Positions 26,073-35,372 of a stretch of DNA of 64,000 nt are shown piece by piece. Every line of letters begins with the position of its first letter. Position 1 is the stretch's first letter. Below the pieces are notes generated by a model. The model did no database searches. It saw only the letters and a list, made by a program, of their open reading frames with translations, and had not been told where the DNA came from. Both the position numbers and the translations under genes were made by a program. Source of the stretch: Paenibacillus ottowii (GTDB lineage: Bacteria > Bacillota > Bacilli > Paenibacillales > Paenibacillaceae); assembly GCF_006874425.1 (NCBI RefSeq), contig NZ_VIJZ01000002.1, forward strand, positions 372,001-436,000. Reading direction: 5' to 3'.

Positions 26073-26528
26073 CTAATTATATAAAGCTTTCTTGGATTCA
26101 ATCCTTTTCTTCATCCGGACCGACGTGCCTCCGCCCGGCTCACTGACTGCTTCGAACTCATCCATGAAATTTTCCATAATTGTAAAGCCCATGCCGGATC
26201 GCTCTAATTCTGGCTTGGACGTGTAGAGGGGCTGCTTGGCCAGCTCTAGGTCCTCAATTCCCCGTCCTGCGTCCTCAACGACCAACGTAATTACATCCGC
26301 TTCAATTCCGACTTTAATTGTTACGACACCCGATGGATCGCTGTCATAGCCGTGAATAATACTGTTGGTCACCGCTTCAGACACAACGGTCTTCAAATCG
26401 CTAAGCTCATCCATTGTAGGATCAAGCCTGGAAATAAAGGCCGCCACAGCCACGCGGGCAAATGCTTCATTTTCCGATTTGGCGGCAAACTGCAAGCTCA
26501 TGAAATTGTTCCCCGTGCCTTCTCTCAT
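26073..26528 (-). CDS. spoIIAB: Anti-sigma F factor SpoIIAB
   Basis: 151 residues, a GHKL-type serine kinase. The ATPase motifs are ETVTNSII-like [13 protein letters not shown] (N box), VEDAGRGI (G1) and [14 protein letters not shown] (G2). It binds sigma-F and phosphorylates SpoIIAA on serine. The ATG overlaps the spoIIAA stop by four bases (ATGA), coupling the amounts of the two regulators. The first nine residues may be an extension, as an ATG at codon 10 matches the usual start less well for spacing. Confidence 0.95.
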
Positions 26529-26878
26529 GACACAACCTCCAGTTCCGTGAGCGCATTTCCCTCGTTGTCATATATGGGCATGATTTTAAACAAGCCTGAC
26601 ATATCCAGCAGTCGATGAACCGGCGGATTGACATCACAGACTGCCATTTTCCCGCCCTTTTGCTTGATCAGTTTGTATCGTCCCAAGATAACACCTAGGC
26701 CGGAACTATCCATAAACTGAAGATTCTTCAGGCTGAGCACGATATGCTCGCATTGCCGGCGCTGAATCGCCTCATCCATTTGCATACGGACCATATCCGA
26801 CGTATGGTGATCAAGTTCACCAGACAGCCTAACAATAAGTACCCCCCGGTGATGCTCCATTTCAATTTGCAGGTTCAT
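26525..26878 (-). CDS. spoIIAA: Anti-anti-sigma factor SpoIIAA
   Basis: 117 residues of the STAS fold. The phosphorylated Ser58 is in [11 protein letters not shown], the same position as in B. subtilis. Unphosphorylated SpoIIAA displaces sigma-F from SpoIIAB in the forespore. GGGAGGAG precedes the ATG. A sigma-H-type promoter lies 30-60 bases upstream, in the gap after dacF, so the spoIIA operon can be transcribed independently of dacF. Confidence 0.96.
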
Positions 26879-26910
26879 GCTTACTCACTCTCCTCCCGGT
26901 CTTGGACAAG

Positions 26911-26940
26911 GATTTCTACGTAATCGCAGACGATTCCTGC
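26911..26940 (-). promoter_or_regulatory. Sigma-H promoter of the spoIIA operon
   Basis: On the minus strand GCAGGAATC and GTAGAAATC are 12 bases apart, close to the sigma-H pattern RNAGGAWWW-N11/12-RNNGAATWW. The spoIIA operon is a classical sigma-H target; no clear 0A box was seen next to it. Confidence 0.6.
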
Positions 26941-26974
26941 CCTCCGACAAAACTAGAAGAAAACCCCGTAAAAT

Positions 26975-28168
26975 CTACAAAGAAAATAGATTCGACATGG
27001 TACGTTTAAACAATTTCCACCAGCCGGCCTTTTCGATCGCCACAGGCGAAGTGATATTGAACTCCTTCAGATGTTTTCCATCCTGATAGACAACCAGCTT
27101 ACCAACAGGATCACCCACCCGAACAGGAGCTTTAAGACTTGGGGACAGTTGCAGCTCGTGACGCAGCGTTTGCTTGTTGCCACCTTTTTTCACCAGCACA
27201 CTATATGAACGATCAGCCTGAATTTCCAGCTCTGGTAATACACCTTTTTCAACTTTTATACTGCCGAGCTTTTCACCTGGCTTATATATGGATTTCATCG
27301 TATATTGCGAAAACGCATAGTCGAACATGGAAGCTACTTCATTATTGCGTATCTTGGTGTTCGGTTCACCCAGTACGACAGCTACGACGCGTAGGCCATC
27401 ACGCTTCGCCGTGGCGGAAAGACAGAACTTCGCTTCTGACGTATAGCCTGTTTTCAGACCGTCTGCTCCCGTATAGAAGCGAACAAGCTTATTCGTATTC
27501 ACCAGCCAAAAGGGCTTGACCGAGGATTTGCGCAAATAGTCCTGGTAGGCTCCCGTATATTTTGTAATATGCGGATACTTCAACAGTTCCCGGCTCATAA
27601 CCGCAATATCGTGCGCAGAGGAATAGTGATTTTTTACGGGTAAACCGTTGCAATTGGCAAAATGCGTATCTTTGAGCCCAAGCTGCTGCACCTTGGCGTT
27701 CATCATCTCGACAAAAGCCTGCTCAGACCCTGCAATTTTTTCAGCCATCGCCACAGAAGCGTCGTTGCCCGAAGCCATTGCAATTCCCTTCAGCATCTCA
27801 TCGACCGTCATTTCCTCACCCGGCTCCAAGAAAATTTGCGAGCCTCCCATTGAGGACGCATACTCACTTGCCCGCACTTTATCGGTCAGCTTGAGTTTGC
27901 CATCATGAATGGCCTCCATTGTCAGCAGCATCGTCATGATCTTGGTGATGCTTGCTGGAGGAAGCTTTTCACGACTGTTTTTTTCATAGATAACTGTGCC
28001 AGTATCTGCATCCATCAAGATCGCCGAAAGAGCCTGGGGAGCCAGCTGAGCTGCTGATCCTTCGTTGGTTTTGCCTTCAGGTCTGCTTTCTTCGGCCCAA
28101 CCTCCGACAGGGACGGCAGTCAAGGCTATCAGACAAGCCAGGATGAACGCCACCATTTTTTTCTTCAC
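26975..28168 (-). CDS. dacF: D-alanyl-D-alanine carboxypeptidase DacF
   Basis: 397 residues from a GTG at 28168 with TTGAGGAGGG upstream, which places a signal peptide (KKKMVAFILACLIALTAV) at the N-terminus. Carboxypeptidase motifs: SITKIM (SxxK), SGND (SxN) and GLKTGYT (KTG). The C-terminal PBP5-C-like domain and a final amphipathic stretch (GWWKLFKRTMSNLF) suggest membrane attachment. DacF works in the forespore to control cortex cross-linking in Bacillus. It precedes spoIIAA as in B. subtilis. Confidence 0.93.
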   Translation of the reverse strand: MKKKMVAFILACLIALTAVPVGGWAEESRPEGKTNEGSAAQLAPQALSAILMDADTGTVIYEKNSREKLPPASITKIMTMLLTMEAIHDGKLKLTDKVRASEYASSMGGSQIFLEPGEEMTVDEMLKGIAMASGNDASVAMAEKIAGSEQAFVEMMNAKVQQLGLKDTHFANCNGLPVKNHYSSAHDIAVMSRELLKYPHITKYTGAYQDYLRKSSVKPFWLVNTNKLVRFYTGADGLKTGYTSEAKFCLSATAKRDGLRVVAVVLGEPNTKIRNNEVASMFDYAFSQYTMKSIYKPGEKLGSIKVEKGVLPELEIQADRSYSVLVKKGGNKQTLRHELQLSPSLKAPVRVGDPVGKLVVYQDGKHLKEFNITSPVAIEKAGWWKLFKRTMSNLFSL

Positions 28169-28296
28169 AATCGGTTCCCTCCTCAACATATTGGCGTATA
28201 GCACCGGAGCCCATTTGCTAACCTCTCCGATCTATTCGCGTGCTGCTAACCATTGTCGTCAGAATGAAAGAAAAATATTCCATATGAATAAAAACG

Positions 28297-28335
28297 CAAA
28301 ATAGCACCAAGCTGAGTCAGCATGGCGCTATTTTC
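28297..28335 (-). terminator. Terminator of the beta-helix/C1q-like gene
   Basis: AAAATAGC and GCTATTTT pair with inner GCTG/CAGC; a T-rich tail follows on the minus strand. Confidence 0.8.
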
Positions 28336-28389
28336 CAATATATAAACGACACAACATATATCGTCTGTAAAATGATCTATAAAAAACGT

Positions 28390-30033
28390 TTAAATTCGGC
28401 TAACGGTAAGATATGCAATACCTCCACCCGGTAAAATATCCACTGCGTTTTGACTAAACACCCGTATATCAATAAAAGAATTCGCTTCGAGTCTAAGTTC
28501 CATTGCTCCACTTAATGCACCATAGTTCCGTCCGCCAATCACCCTGTCATCGAGATAAGCATAGGCAGAACTTCCGGCAAGCTGCTCATCATTCAGATGA
28601 AGCGCCAGCCGTGTCCGGTTGCCATCTACCTGGGGATCGGTCGAGATGTAGACTTGTATTCTGTATTTGCCAGCTCGCTTGGCGCGCCATCGACTATTCG
28701 ATGCGTCGAATTCGGTCAATTCATCATAGTTGATTTGATCGAACTTCACTTTCTGCCAGCTACCTGCAGGGATATTTTGCCTTGAACCGAGGTAGGCTTT
28801 GACAAAGGTTTCATTTAAATGCTCGATACCGTTATTCGAATACTTCTCGACGAGCAACAAAGCTTGCCCTGTCCCATTATTCTCGTCATAACGATGATTG
28901 CTATAGCTAAAATCCAAATGTGAACGAAGTGTCACCTGCTGTGTGGAGGAGCTGCCTGAGAAACTAATAAGCTGCTTCAGATTACGGGGATACCCGCCCA
29001 CCTCGTCCACCAAAACTTTTTTACCAATGACCACGTCCACAAAATAGTTACACACAGCTTGGGTGTCCTCGTATTTGTCTGCTATCGCCAAAATAGAGTC
29101 GCGCAGGGCAACATTTTTGGTTTCTTTGGTAGCACCAATTTGTATAAAAGAAGGTACTGTCGTCTTGTGTTCTCTGCTTAATCCTTCGAACCAGCAGCCT
29201 AAAAATTCTGCATTCATAAAATCATTTATTAGAATGGGAATATCACTGGAGCTCCCATCCTTAATGTGCTGGCTAGCCATAAATCTCGCCCCGTTAGAGC
29301 TGTTCAGATCCAAAGCTGTATCGTTCCCGAGTGTAAAAAGTGCAATGCTAGTAAACTGTGAACTTCTGTTCTGCAAGTGAATCCCTGTTTTATTGTAATT
29401 AATCTCCGTGCATTTAAATAAGTTCACGTCACTTTCATAGCCCCAAAAAGCCGTTTCAAAATGCTCAATTAGCACATTATCGAGGACAACGCCTCCGCCT
29501 TTCCAATCCTGAATGCCCATTGTACCTTTGCCATAATATCCACGCTTCACAGACTGCGAAAACGGATTATTTAAGGTGGCTGTATCAGTCCCTTCGTACC
29601 GGATCGATAAGTCATGGAACTGCACATTTTGGTAGCCACTAAACGATGATAGACTTTCGTCTCCAATTTGGAAACAAGGACCGGTGCCATAATATTCAAT
29701 CGACGTAACTCCCTTACCTTGTCTATACCTCCCCTTATGAATGCCAAAAATGCGCACACCCTGCTTCCGAACTTGAAGGGTAGATGTTATTTTGTATCGA
29801 CCACTGGGGATGTGAAGAATGGAGTAATCGGGGGTCTTGTTAATCAATTCTTGCAAAGCTGCCGTGTCATCTTGAATACCATCGCCAGCAGCTCCAAACC
29901 AGCTTACGTTTATACTGCGTTCCACGAATTCATTTTCAATGGCTTTAAAATTGTCATTTAATTGCTGAGGCGTTAATTCTTTGCCCGCACCACTCAAATT
30001 CAACTTCAATTGTTCTGTAAAATGATCTGCCAC
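28390..30033 (-). CDS. Pectate-lyase-3-like beta-helix protein with C1q/TNF-like C-terminal domain
   Basis: 547 residues. Residues ~1-38 form a leader reminiscent of phage tail-fibre N-termini (ELTPQQLNDNFKAIENEF). From ~44, VSWFGAAGDGIQDDTAALQELI is the signature opening of Pectate_lyase_3 beta-helix proteins (tailspikes, exo-polygalacturonases), and the helix continues to ~400. The last ~110 residues (AGKYRIQVYIS ... LEANSFIDIRVFSQNA ... YLTVSRI) look like a C1q/TNF jelly-roll, as used for trimerisation in exosporium and tail proteins. No signal peptide is seen. GTG start with GGGGGTG upstream. No phage genes are nearby; a spore-surface or glycan-binding role is inference. Confidence 0.75.
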   Translation of the reverse strand: MADHFTEQLKLNLSGAGKELTPQQLNDNFKAIENEFVERSINVSWFGAAGDGIQDDTAALQELINKTPDYSILHIPSGRYKITSTLQVRKQGVRIFGIHKGRYRQGKGVTSIEYYGTGPCFQIGDESLSSFSGYQNVQFHDLSIRYEGTDTATLNNPFSQSVKRGYYGKGTMGIQDWKGGGVVLDNVLIEHFETAFWGYESDVNLFKCTEINYNKTGIHLQNRSSQFTSIALFTLGNDTALDLNSSNGARFMASQHIKDGSSSDIPILINDFMNAEFLGCWFEGLSREHKTTVPSFIQIGATKETKNVALRDSILAIADKYEDTQAVCNYFVDVVIGKKVLVDEVGGYPRNLKQLISFSGSSSTQQVTLRSHLDFSYSNHRYDENNGTGQALLLVEKYSNNGIEHLNETFVKAYLGSRQNIPAGSWQKVKFDQINYDELTEFDASNSRWRAKRAGKYRIQVYISTDPQVDGNRTRLALHLNDEQLAGSSAYAYLDDRVIGGRNYGALSGAMELRLEANSFIDIRVFSQNAVDILPGGGIAYLTVSRI

Positions 30034-30175
30034 CCAAACACCCCCATGTTTAAAACGTGAAAAACGCCTTCAGACAATGCCGAAGAATTCTTCATTTTCT
30101 TGGCATGGACTGAGTATATGCATCATGAGGCTTGCTCTAGGATCGATAAAAATGAAAATAATAATTTTATTATGA

Positions 30176-30205
30176 TTGTACAAGGAGATACATTTTGTAT
30201 ATTAT
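30176..30205 (+). promoter_or_regulatory. Sigma-A-like promoter of the O-antigen-ligase-like gene
   Basis: TTGTAC at 30176-30181 and TATTAT at 30200-30205 with an 18-base spacer. This implies transcription starts near 30212 and supports the GTG start at 30236. Confidence 0.5.
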
Positions 30206-30235
30206 AGATACATAACGTATCTAGGCGGTGAAACC

Positions 30236-31447
30236 GTGAAACACATACTCACAGTAGCCGGTTTAATGGCTTTCTCGATTCCCTTTGCCTGTCAGGGTTT
30301 GTCCCCCAGGGTGATCACGATTTCCCTGCTTATCTTATTGTTCAGCTATGCTATGCTTCTACCTTCACTCAAGTCATTAATCGCAACCCTGGCTGATAAT
30401 CCGTTGCTGACTTTACTCATGATGTACATTGCCGCTTCCTGTTTATGGGCTGAACAAGAGCAGACCTCTTCCTTGCTCATGGTTCTCAAATTTGTTGCCT
30501 TCTCCACCTTTGGGCTCTATCTGGTCACCCATTATACAACTCAGGGCTGCATACGCCTTTTAGTCATTACATTAAGTATCCTGAGCGTACTCAATTTACT
30601 CGCCGTTGTGCTCGTTCCTTCCTTCGCCATTCATGGCGGTGTAGAACATACTGGACTGTGGAAAGGAATCTCCGGCCATAAAAATACACTCGGAACCCTC
30701 TCGCTGTTAAGTTTTGTTGCACATGTTATTTATTTTTTCAGGGGCACACGCAAGGCTTTGCATATCGGCTTCATCTTACTCAATGCCTTATTGCTCATCA
30801 AATGCCAGTCCACCACCTCATTGGTGCTGACATCCTCACTCTTCGTATTTATTTTGTTCATATTGCTATTTAAAAGAATGCGAAGCATCGCGTTGCGGGG
30901 GTTCTTTCTGAGCTGTTCCTGCTTACTTGTTCTTTTGGGTTTGACCCTTACCTTTACTTATGGAGATGCGATTGCCTCGGAATTTGGAAAAACAACAACC
31001 TTAACCGGAAGAACGGAAATCTGGCAGGGAATTGATGGTGCTATTCAGAGCCACTACTGGTTCGGCCATGGTTACGGCTCCTTCTGGGCAGCCCGGCCCA
31101 GCATTTATGCGAATGGCATCCGCTTTGATCTGACAAGCAGCCATAGCGGCTTTCGAGATCTGTGGATTGATGTGGGTCTTGTAGGACTACTTGCAACGGT
31201 TGTACTCGTTGTAACTACCCTATTTAAATTCAGAATTGGCAAAACTGATATGTATACATGGCTGACGGCAGTCGTTTTTTTCCTGTTCATCGTATTAAAC
31301 AATATAACGGATAGTCGTTTCCTGAATTCCTTAGCCATTTACTGGATTATCTTTATGGTGATTGTGATCAAGGTGCAAGAGCGACATCGACTAGCTGTAG
31401 CAGAAAAAGCGAATACAGCAATATGGAGCACACGCCCTTTTCACTAG
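30236..31447 (+). CDS. O-antigen ligase/polymerase-like membrane protein (Wzy_C)
   Basis: 403 residues from GTG 30236 (AGGCGGTG upstream). About 10-12 membrane helices fill the protein, with one larger polar loop containing TLTGRTEIWQGIDGAIQSHYWFGHGYGSFW and SSHSGFRDLW, the conserved Wzy_C segment whose Arg and His residues are thought to act on lipid-linked glycans. GISGHKNTLG is another family block. In a Gram-positive it probably polymerises or ligates a surface or exopolysaccharide repeat, but the other genes of such a pathway are absent here. It is divergent from the beta-helix gene with a 200-base shared upstream region. Confidence 0.82.
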   Translation: MKHILTVAGLMAFSIPFACQGLSPRVITISLLILLFSYAMLLPSLKSLIATLADNPLLTLLMMYIAASCLWAEQEQTSSLLMVLKFVAFSTFGLYLVTHYTTQGCIRLLVITLSILSVLNLLAVVLVPSFAIHGGVEHTGLWKGISGHKNTLGTLSLLSFVAHVIYFFRGTRKALHIGFILLNALLLIKCQSTTSLVLTSSLFVFILFILLFKRMRSIALRGFFLSCSCLLVLLGLTLTFTYGDAIASEFGKTTTLTGRTEIWQGIDGAIQSHYWFGHGYGSFWAARPSIYANGIRFDLTSSHSGFRDLWIDVGLVGLLATVVLVVTTLFKFRIGKTDMYTWLTAVVFFLFIVLNNITDSRFLNSLAIYWIIFMVIVIKVQERHRLAVAEKANTAIWSTRPFH

Positions 31448-31473
31448 GCGATAGTGCTCAACTGTGGCATGTA

Positions 31474-31527
31474 AAAAGAACCCCGTATCCTACGCCGTCA
31501 AAAGGCGCTCGGATATGGGGTTCTTTG
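31474..31527. terminator. Convergent terminator after the Wzy_C gene and punA
   Basis: AAAGAACCCCGTATCC and GGATATGGGGTTCTTT pair with one mismatch around a GCC/GGC inner stem. Confidence 0.85.
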
Positions 31528-31564
31528 GATATGTCTACCGTTCTGACGGAAAACTTTATTCCAT

Positions 31565-32389
31565 CTACATTTGTGGAATAATTGCCAGTACCAGTTTCAG
31601 AAATTGTTCACGAACCTTCTCCGCCGTCTCCATTACTTCACCATGGGACAGAGGTTGGTCCAGAATGCCTGCAGCCATATTGGTGATACAGGAGAAGCCC
31701 AATACTTCAATCCCCGCATGACGGGCTACAATAACTTCTGACACGGTCGACATCCCTACTGCATCTGCCCCTAGTGTACGCAGCATAACGATTTCAGCAG
31801 GTGTTTCATAGTTGGGTCCCAGCAATCCAGCATATACCCCTTCCTGCAGACTGAAACCTTGTTGAATGGCTGTTTGTTTGGCAATTTCACGTAAGCGGCG
31901 GCTGTACGCCTCCGACATGTCTGGAAAACGAACGCCCAGCGCAGCATCGTTCGGACCAATCAGCGGATTTTGTCCGGTCAAATTCAAATGATCTGAGATG
32001 ACCATCAAATCGCCCGCTTTATAGGACGTATTTACACCACCTGCCGCATTCGTCACGAGCAGGCTTTGAATCCCGAGCTGCTTCATTACCCGAACAGGGA
32101 AAGCCGTCAGCTGCGGACCATACCCCTCATACATATGGAAGCGCCCCTTCATCATGACGACAGCGCGACCTTCAATAGTGCCTAATAGTAACTCTCCCTC
32201 GTGACCTTCCACGGTTGAAACAGGAAAATGGGGAATATCCTGATAAGGAATACTTACTCCATCTTGAATCAAATCGGCCAGTATACCGAGCCCCGATCCC
32301 AGAATAAGACCAATCTCTGGACTTATCCCGCTCTTGGCACGAATATAATCTGCTGCTTCCTGAATTGTAGCTTGATTAGCTGTTGACAT
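31565..32389 (-). CDS. punA: Purine-nucleoside phosphorylase
   Basis: 274 residues from the ATG at 32389 (CAGGAGAGA upstream). It splits guanosine, inosine and their deoxy forms with phosphate. Class I PNP motifs: LILGSGLGILAD (phosphate loop), GRFHMYEGY, LLVTNAAGGVN, LGPNYETPAEI and VGMSTVSEVIVARHAG. SCITNMAAGI near the end contains the base-binding Asn. In B. subtilis the phosphopentomutase drm lies between xerD and punA; here that gene is absent and only 72 bases separate them. Confidence 0.96.
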   Translation of the reverse strand: MSTANQATIQEAADYIRAKSGISPEIGLILGSGLGILADLIQDGVSIPYQDIPHFPVSTVEGHEGELLLGTIEGRAVVMMKGRFHMYEGYGPQLTAFPVRVMKQLGIQSLLVTNAAGGVNTSYKAGDLMVISDHLNLTGQNPLIGPNDAALGVRFPDMSEAYSRRLREIAKQTAIQQGFSLQEGVYAGLLGPNYETPAEIVMLRTLGADAVGMSTVSEVIVARHAGIEVLGFSCITNMAAGILDQPLSHGEVMETAEKVREQFLKLVLAIIPQM

Positions 32390-32461
32390 AAACATCTCTC
32401 CTGACTTGTACAATCGTAAAGTTATAGTCATGATCACATTTTCTATAATAGCAAAGCTACA

Positions 32462-33415
32462 TTACGTTCGATCCTTGCTTTCATGGGAAGTGCGGTTACC
32501 GCCGTGAGGGTGATGCATTTCATATACTTCCTTCATGTTTCGTCTAGCTGTCTGTGCATATACCTGCGTCGTTGACAGATCAGCATGACCCAGCATTTCC
32601 TGCACAGAGCGTAAGTCTGCTCCGCCCTCCAACATATGTACCGCAAAGGAGTGCCGCAGCGTATGGGGCGTGATATCCTTGCTTATATCTGCTTCCTTAG
32701 CGTACTTTTTGATTATTTTCCAGAATCCCTGTCTACTGAGACGCTGACCTGATACATTCAAGAACAAGGCTTCCTGCTCTACCTGAGCTTCTTCACCCTG
32801 CATTGATCTTAGCAATGCTGGACGCTGTTCGTCCAAGTAGGCTTGTGTCCACTGTGATGCCTCACGACTGATCGGTACAACACGTTCTTTACCTGCCTCG
32901 CCGCCACAGCGCACAAAGCGCAAATCAACGTGTACATCCCGCACGTTCAGGGCAATCAGCTCTGATACACGGATGCCTGTCGCATACAATAGCTCCAGCA
33001 TGGCTTTATCCCGCCCCCCTTGTGGGGTACTCACATCCGGCGCTGCCAGTAAACGCTCTATTTCATCTTGCGTTAACACCGAGGGTTTCTTTTTAGTGGC
33101 TTTGGGCAGCTCCACCAGAACGGACGGATCATGGATCGCGATTCCTTCTCGAATGAGAAAATGAAAAAAGGAGCGAATGGAGGCAACGCTCCGTGAAATT
33201 GTCGCCGCGGCTTTTCCCTCTTCCTTCAGACGTCCCAAATATAGTACCAGATGTGACCGCTGGACATTGTCAGGCTGTTCCAGACCACAGCTTTCTGCGA
33301 ACTCGACAAACTGCTGTACGTCCCGCTGATACGCTTCCAGCGTACTGCGTGATAACCCTTTCTCCTCTTCCATATATTGAACGAAAGGTTGAATATACAT
33401 TTTCATGAGTTCCAA
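32462..33415 (-). CDS. xerD: Tyrosine recombinase XerD
   Basis: 317 residues. N-terminal SAM-like core-binding domain (FVQYMEEEKGLSRSTLEAYQRDVQQF) and catalytic domain with the R-H-R-H-Y residues: ATGIRVSELI, HTLRHSFAVHML, LGHADLSTTQVY. It resolves chromosome dimers at dif with XerC. The C-terminus is about 20 residues longer than usual (HHPHGGNRTSHESKDR). Start is a TTG (33415) four bases after AAGGAG; the ATG three codons on is possible. Confidence 0.95.
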   Translation of the reverse strand: MELMKMYIQPFVQYMEEEKGLSRSTLEAYQRDVQQFVEFAESCGLEQPDNVQRSHLVLYLGRLKEEGKAAATISRSVASIRSFFHFLIREGIAIHDPSVLVELPKATKKKPSVLTQDEIERLLAAPDVSTPQGGRDKAMLELLYATGIRVSELIALNVRDVHVDLRFVRCGGEAGKERVVPISREASQWTQAYLDEQRPALLRSMQGEEAQVEQEALFLNVSGQRLSRQGFWKIIKKYAKEADISKDITPHTLRHSFAVHMLEGGADLRSVQEMLGHADLSTTQVYAQTARRNMKEVYEMHHPHGGNRTSHESKDRT

Positions 33416-33509
33416 AAGTCTCCTTGTCCTGCATACAGCGATTCAGTTGTTGCGCCTGCTTCTTTGTGTGCTGTCTTTATACCATCATCTCACAAGAAGA
33501 TTACATAGA

Positions 33510-33752
33510 CTACTCACCATACCAATAAAAGAAACGTAAGCGTTCTAACAACGCAGTTCGTTGCTCGGACCCATCATTCACGTTTTGTCCGCCAAATACC
33601 TTAACTGCATGTCCTTCTGGTATTCGGTAATGATCTACAGGTGTTATCCAATCTGTAAACAGTCTGAGGCTATAAAAGAACATAATTGCCAGCGCCCCAA
33701 ACAATATCAGCATGCGCAGCCATTTCAGTCCTCTCCGCAATGAAAGTACCAT
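33510..33752 (-). CDS. yqzK: DUF4227 family membrane protein YqzK
   Basis: 80 residues with a basic N-terminus (RRGLKWLR), one membrane helix (about 13-31, LILFGALAIMFFYSLRLF) and a polar tail containing DHYRIPEGHAVKV. Length, topology and position between fur and xerD match B. subtilis YqzK. Function is unknown. Confidence 0.8.
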   Translation of the reverse strand: MVLSLRRGLKWLRMLILFGALAIMFFYSLRLFTDWITPVDHYRIPEGHAVKVFGGQNVNDGSEQRTALLERLRFFYWYGE

Positions 33753-33863
33753 GTGGATCAGCCGCCTTCCCTAAATATAGCCCCTATGTAGGGCTCTCTA
33801 TGGAAGGGTATGACAAGCTATTCCGTTTTATACCACTGGGTCCTATAAAGCAAATTCTGAACC

Positions 33864-33903
33864 AAAAAAGCTCTCCCGAACGCGTCTTCGTCGGTGAGAG
33901 CTT
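33864..33903 (-). terminator. fur terminator
   Basis: AAGCTCTC and GAGAGCTT pair on the minus strand with inner CCG/CGG, followed by TTTTT. Confidence 0.85.
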
Positions 33904-33917
33904 GGGTAGTCAGCTTA

Positions 33918-34415
33918 TTAATCCTGAGATTTGTTTTTCTTGGATTTGCCTGAGGTTTTCTGGGCGGTTGTATCGTTCTTCGCCTTACAACGATAACAAA
34001 TACCATGGAAGTCCAAACGATGGTCCACCACAGTAAAATTATATTCCCGTTCCAAACGCTCCTCTAATGGCCCAAGCCAATCTTCCAGTATTTCATCTAC
34101 ACTGCCGCACTGCACACATATCAAATGGTGGTGATGATGTTTACTTGTATCGCCGCGCAAATCATAACGCGCAACGCCATCTCCAAAATTAATTTTCTCC
34201 ACGACATGCAGTTCACTTAGCAGTTCTAGGGTACGGTATACGGTTGCCAGACCGATTTCGGGAGCTTTCTCTTTGACGAGCATAAATACATCTTCCGCAC
34301 TCAGATGATCATCTTCGTTCTCAAGTAAAACTCTGACGGTGGCTTCCCGCTGAGGCGTTAGTTTGTAGCCCTGGGATTGCAGTTGCTGCTTAATTTTTTC
34401 GATCCGTGCTTCCAT
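33918..34415 (-). CDS. fur: Fur family ferric uptake regulator
   Basis: 165 residues from the ATG at 34415 (GGGGGAGGGAG upstream). The winged helix contains LTPQREATVRVLLEN and GLATVYRTLELL; metal ligands are in the KHHHHHLICVQCG block and the later ICYRC, a C-x2-C pair each for structural zinc. It represses iron-uptake genes with Fe(II). The position next to yqzK and xerD matches B. subtilis fur rather than perR or zur. The C-terminal tail is Lys/Ser-rich (SGKSKKNKSQD). Confidence 0.92.
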   Translation of the reverse strand: MEARIEKIKQQLQSQGYKLTPQREATVRVLLENEDDHLSAEDVFMLVKEKAPEIGLATVYRTLELLSELHVVEKINFGDGVARYDLRGDTSKHHHHHLICVQCGSVDEILEDWLGPLEERLEREYNFTVVDHRLDFHGICYRCKAKNDTTAQKTSGKSKKNKSQD

Positions 34416-34516
34416 GTGTCTCCCTCCCCCTGCAAAGCTACTGCCTACTGCACTTTTTTTCACTCCTATTATTATAGGGGGTCTATACAAATAAAGTCAA
34501 ACATTTTGAAATGAGA

Positions 34517-35170
34517 TTAAGATGTTACGGAAGCTGTCAGCATAGGAGTGACCCATTGCATCATAACCGGAGTGACCCAGGTTTCAAAGGACGCACTGCC
34601 GATGAGCAATACCATCATCACTGCAGTCAATCCTGCATAAGAAAGCAACGGACGCAACATCCCTTCTGATGGCCGGTTAGCGAGTATTTTGGTCTTGATC
34701 ATATGAATGGAAAAAGTCATCGCAGCCACACTACAAACGAGCAGTACTGGAATCACGAGCAGGTTATGTGGAGCAACGGAAACCAACGAAAATAATAGTC
34801 CTTTCCATGAATATTGCCCGACCATATAACCTACAGAAAATCCGATCAACACACCCTTGAGGAAATTCAAGACAAGAATACCCGGGAGTCCAATGACGGA
34901 AAGTCCGCATACCCAAATGAGGCCCACCCATTTAAGATGTAGAGATACGCTGTCCCAAAAGGTAGAGGATGCCTGCGAATCAGCAAAGCCCTGTTTGTTT
35001 TGATTGACCGTCACAAAAAAATCCTTCAGGTAACGGGACAAATCCTGTAACTGTTCCAGGGAGAGTGCATTTACCATTAGTGCGCCAAACACAACTCCCA
35101 CTAGAAACAGTACAGCCAAAAAAACATAATATGGCGTCTGATCCTTTAACGTATGACGAAACCATTGCAT
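34517..35170 (-). CDS. spoIIM: Stage II sporulation protein M
   Basis: 217 residues with five or six membrane helices, starting with YYVFLAVLFLVGVVFGALMVNAL and including GLSVIGLPGILVLNFLKGVLIGFSVG-type segments. SpoIIM is the scaffold of the SpoIIDMP complex that remodels peptidoglycan during engulfment. It is located upstream of fur as in Bacillus. AAAGGGG precedes the ATG. About 200 bases separating it from the endonuclease Q-like gene hold nothing that I can identify. Confidence 0.92.
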   Translation of the reverse strand: MQWFRHTLKDQTPYYVFLAVLFLVGVVFGALMVNALSLEQLQDLSRYLKDFFVTVNQNKQGFADSQASSTFWDSVSLHLKWVGLIWVCGLSVIGLPGILVLNFLKGVLIGFSVGYMVGQYSWKGLLFSLVSVAPHNLLVIPVLLVCSVAAMTFSIHMIKTKILANRPSEGMLRPLLSYAGLTAVMMVLLIGSASFETWVTPVMMQWVTPMLTASVTS

Positions 35171-35372
35171 CAGGTCCTGCCCCTTTCATCTGCTTGTTTG
35201 TCCAAAAAACAACCGTAGACCGACGGCTTTTGGCTAGAAATGGGGCAGCTTTCGCTGCAAATCTTACATCACGAATGATGCGCCAAGCCAGCGGCAGAGA
35301 TATTTTAAGGTTATGAACAAGCTGGCGCTGATATGCCTTTTTACAGGAACAAGACTTTACTAGGACACATTA

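Noticed and set aside
28390..30033. Prophage tailspike
   Set aside because: The N-terminus and beta-helix resemble tail proteins, but no capsid, portal, lysis or integrase genes accompany it.
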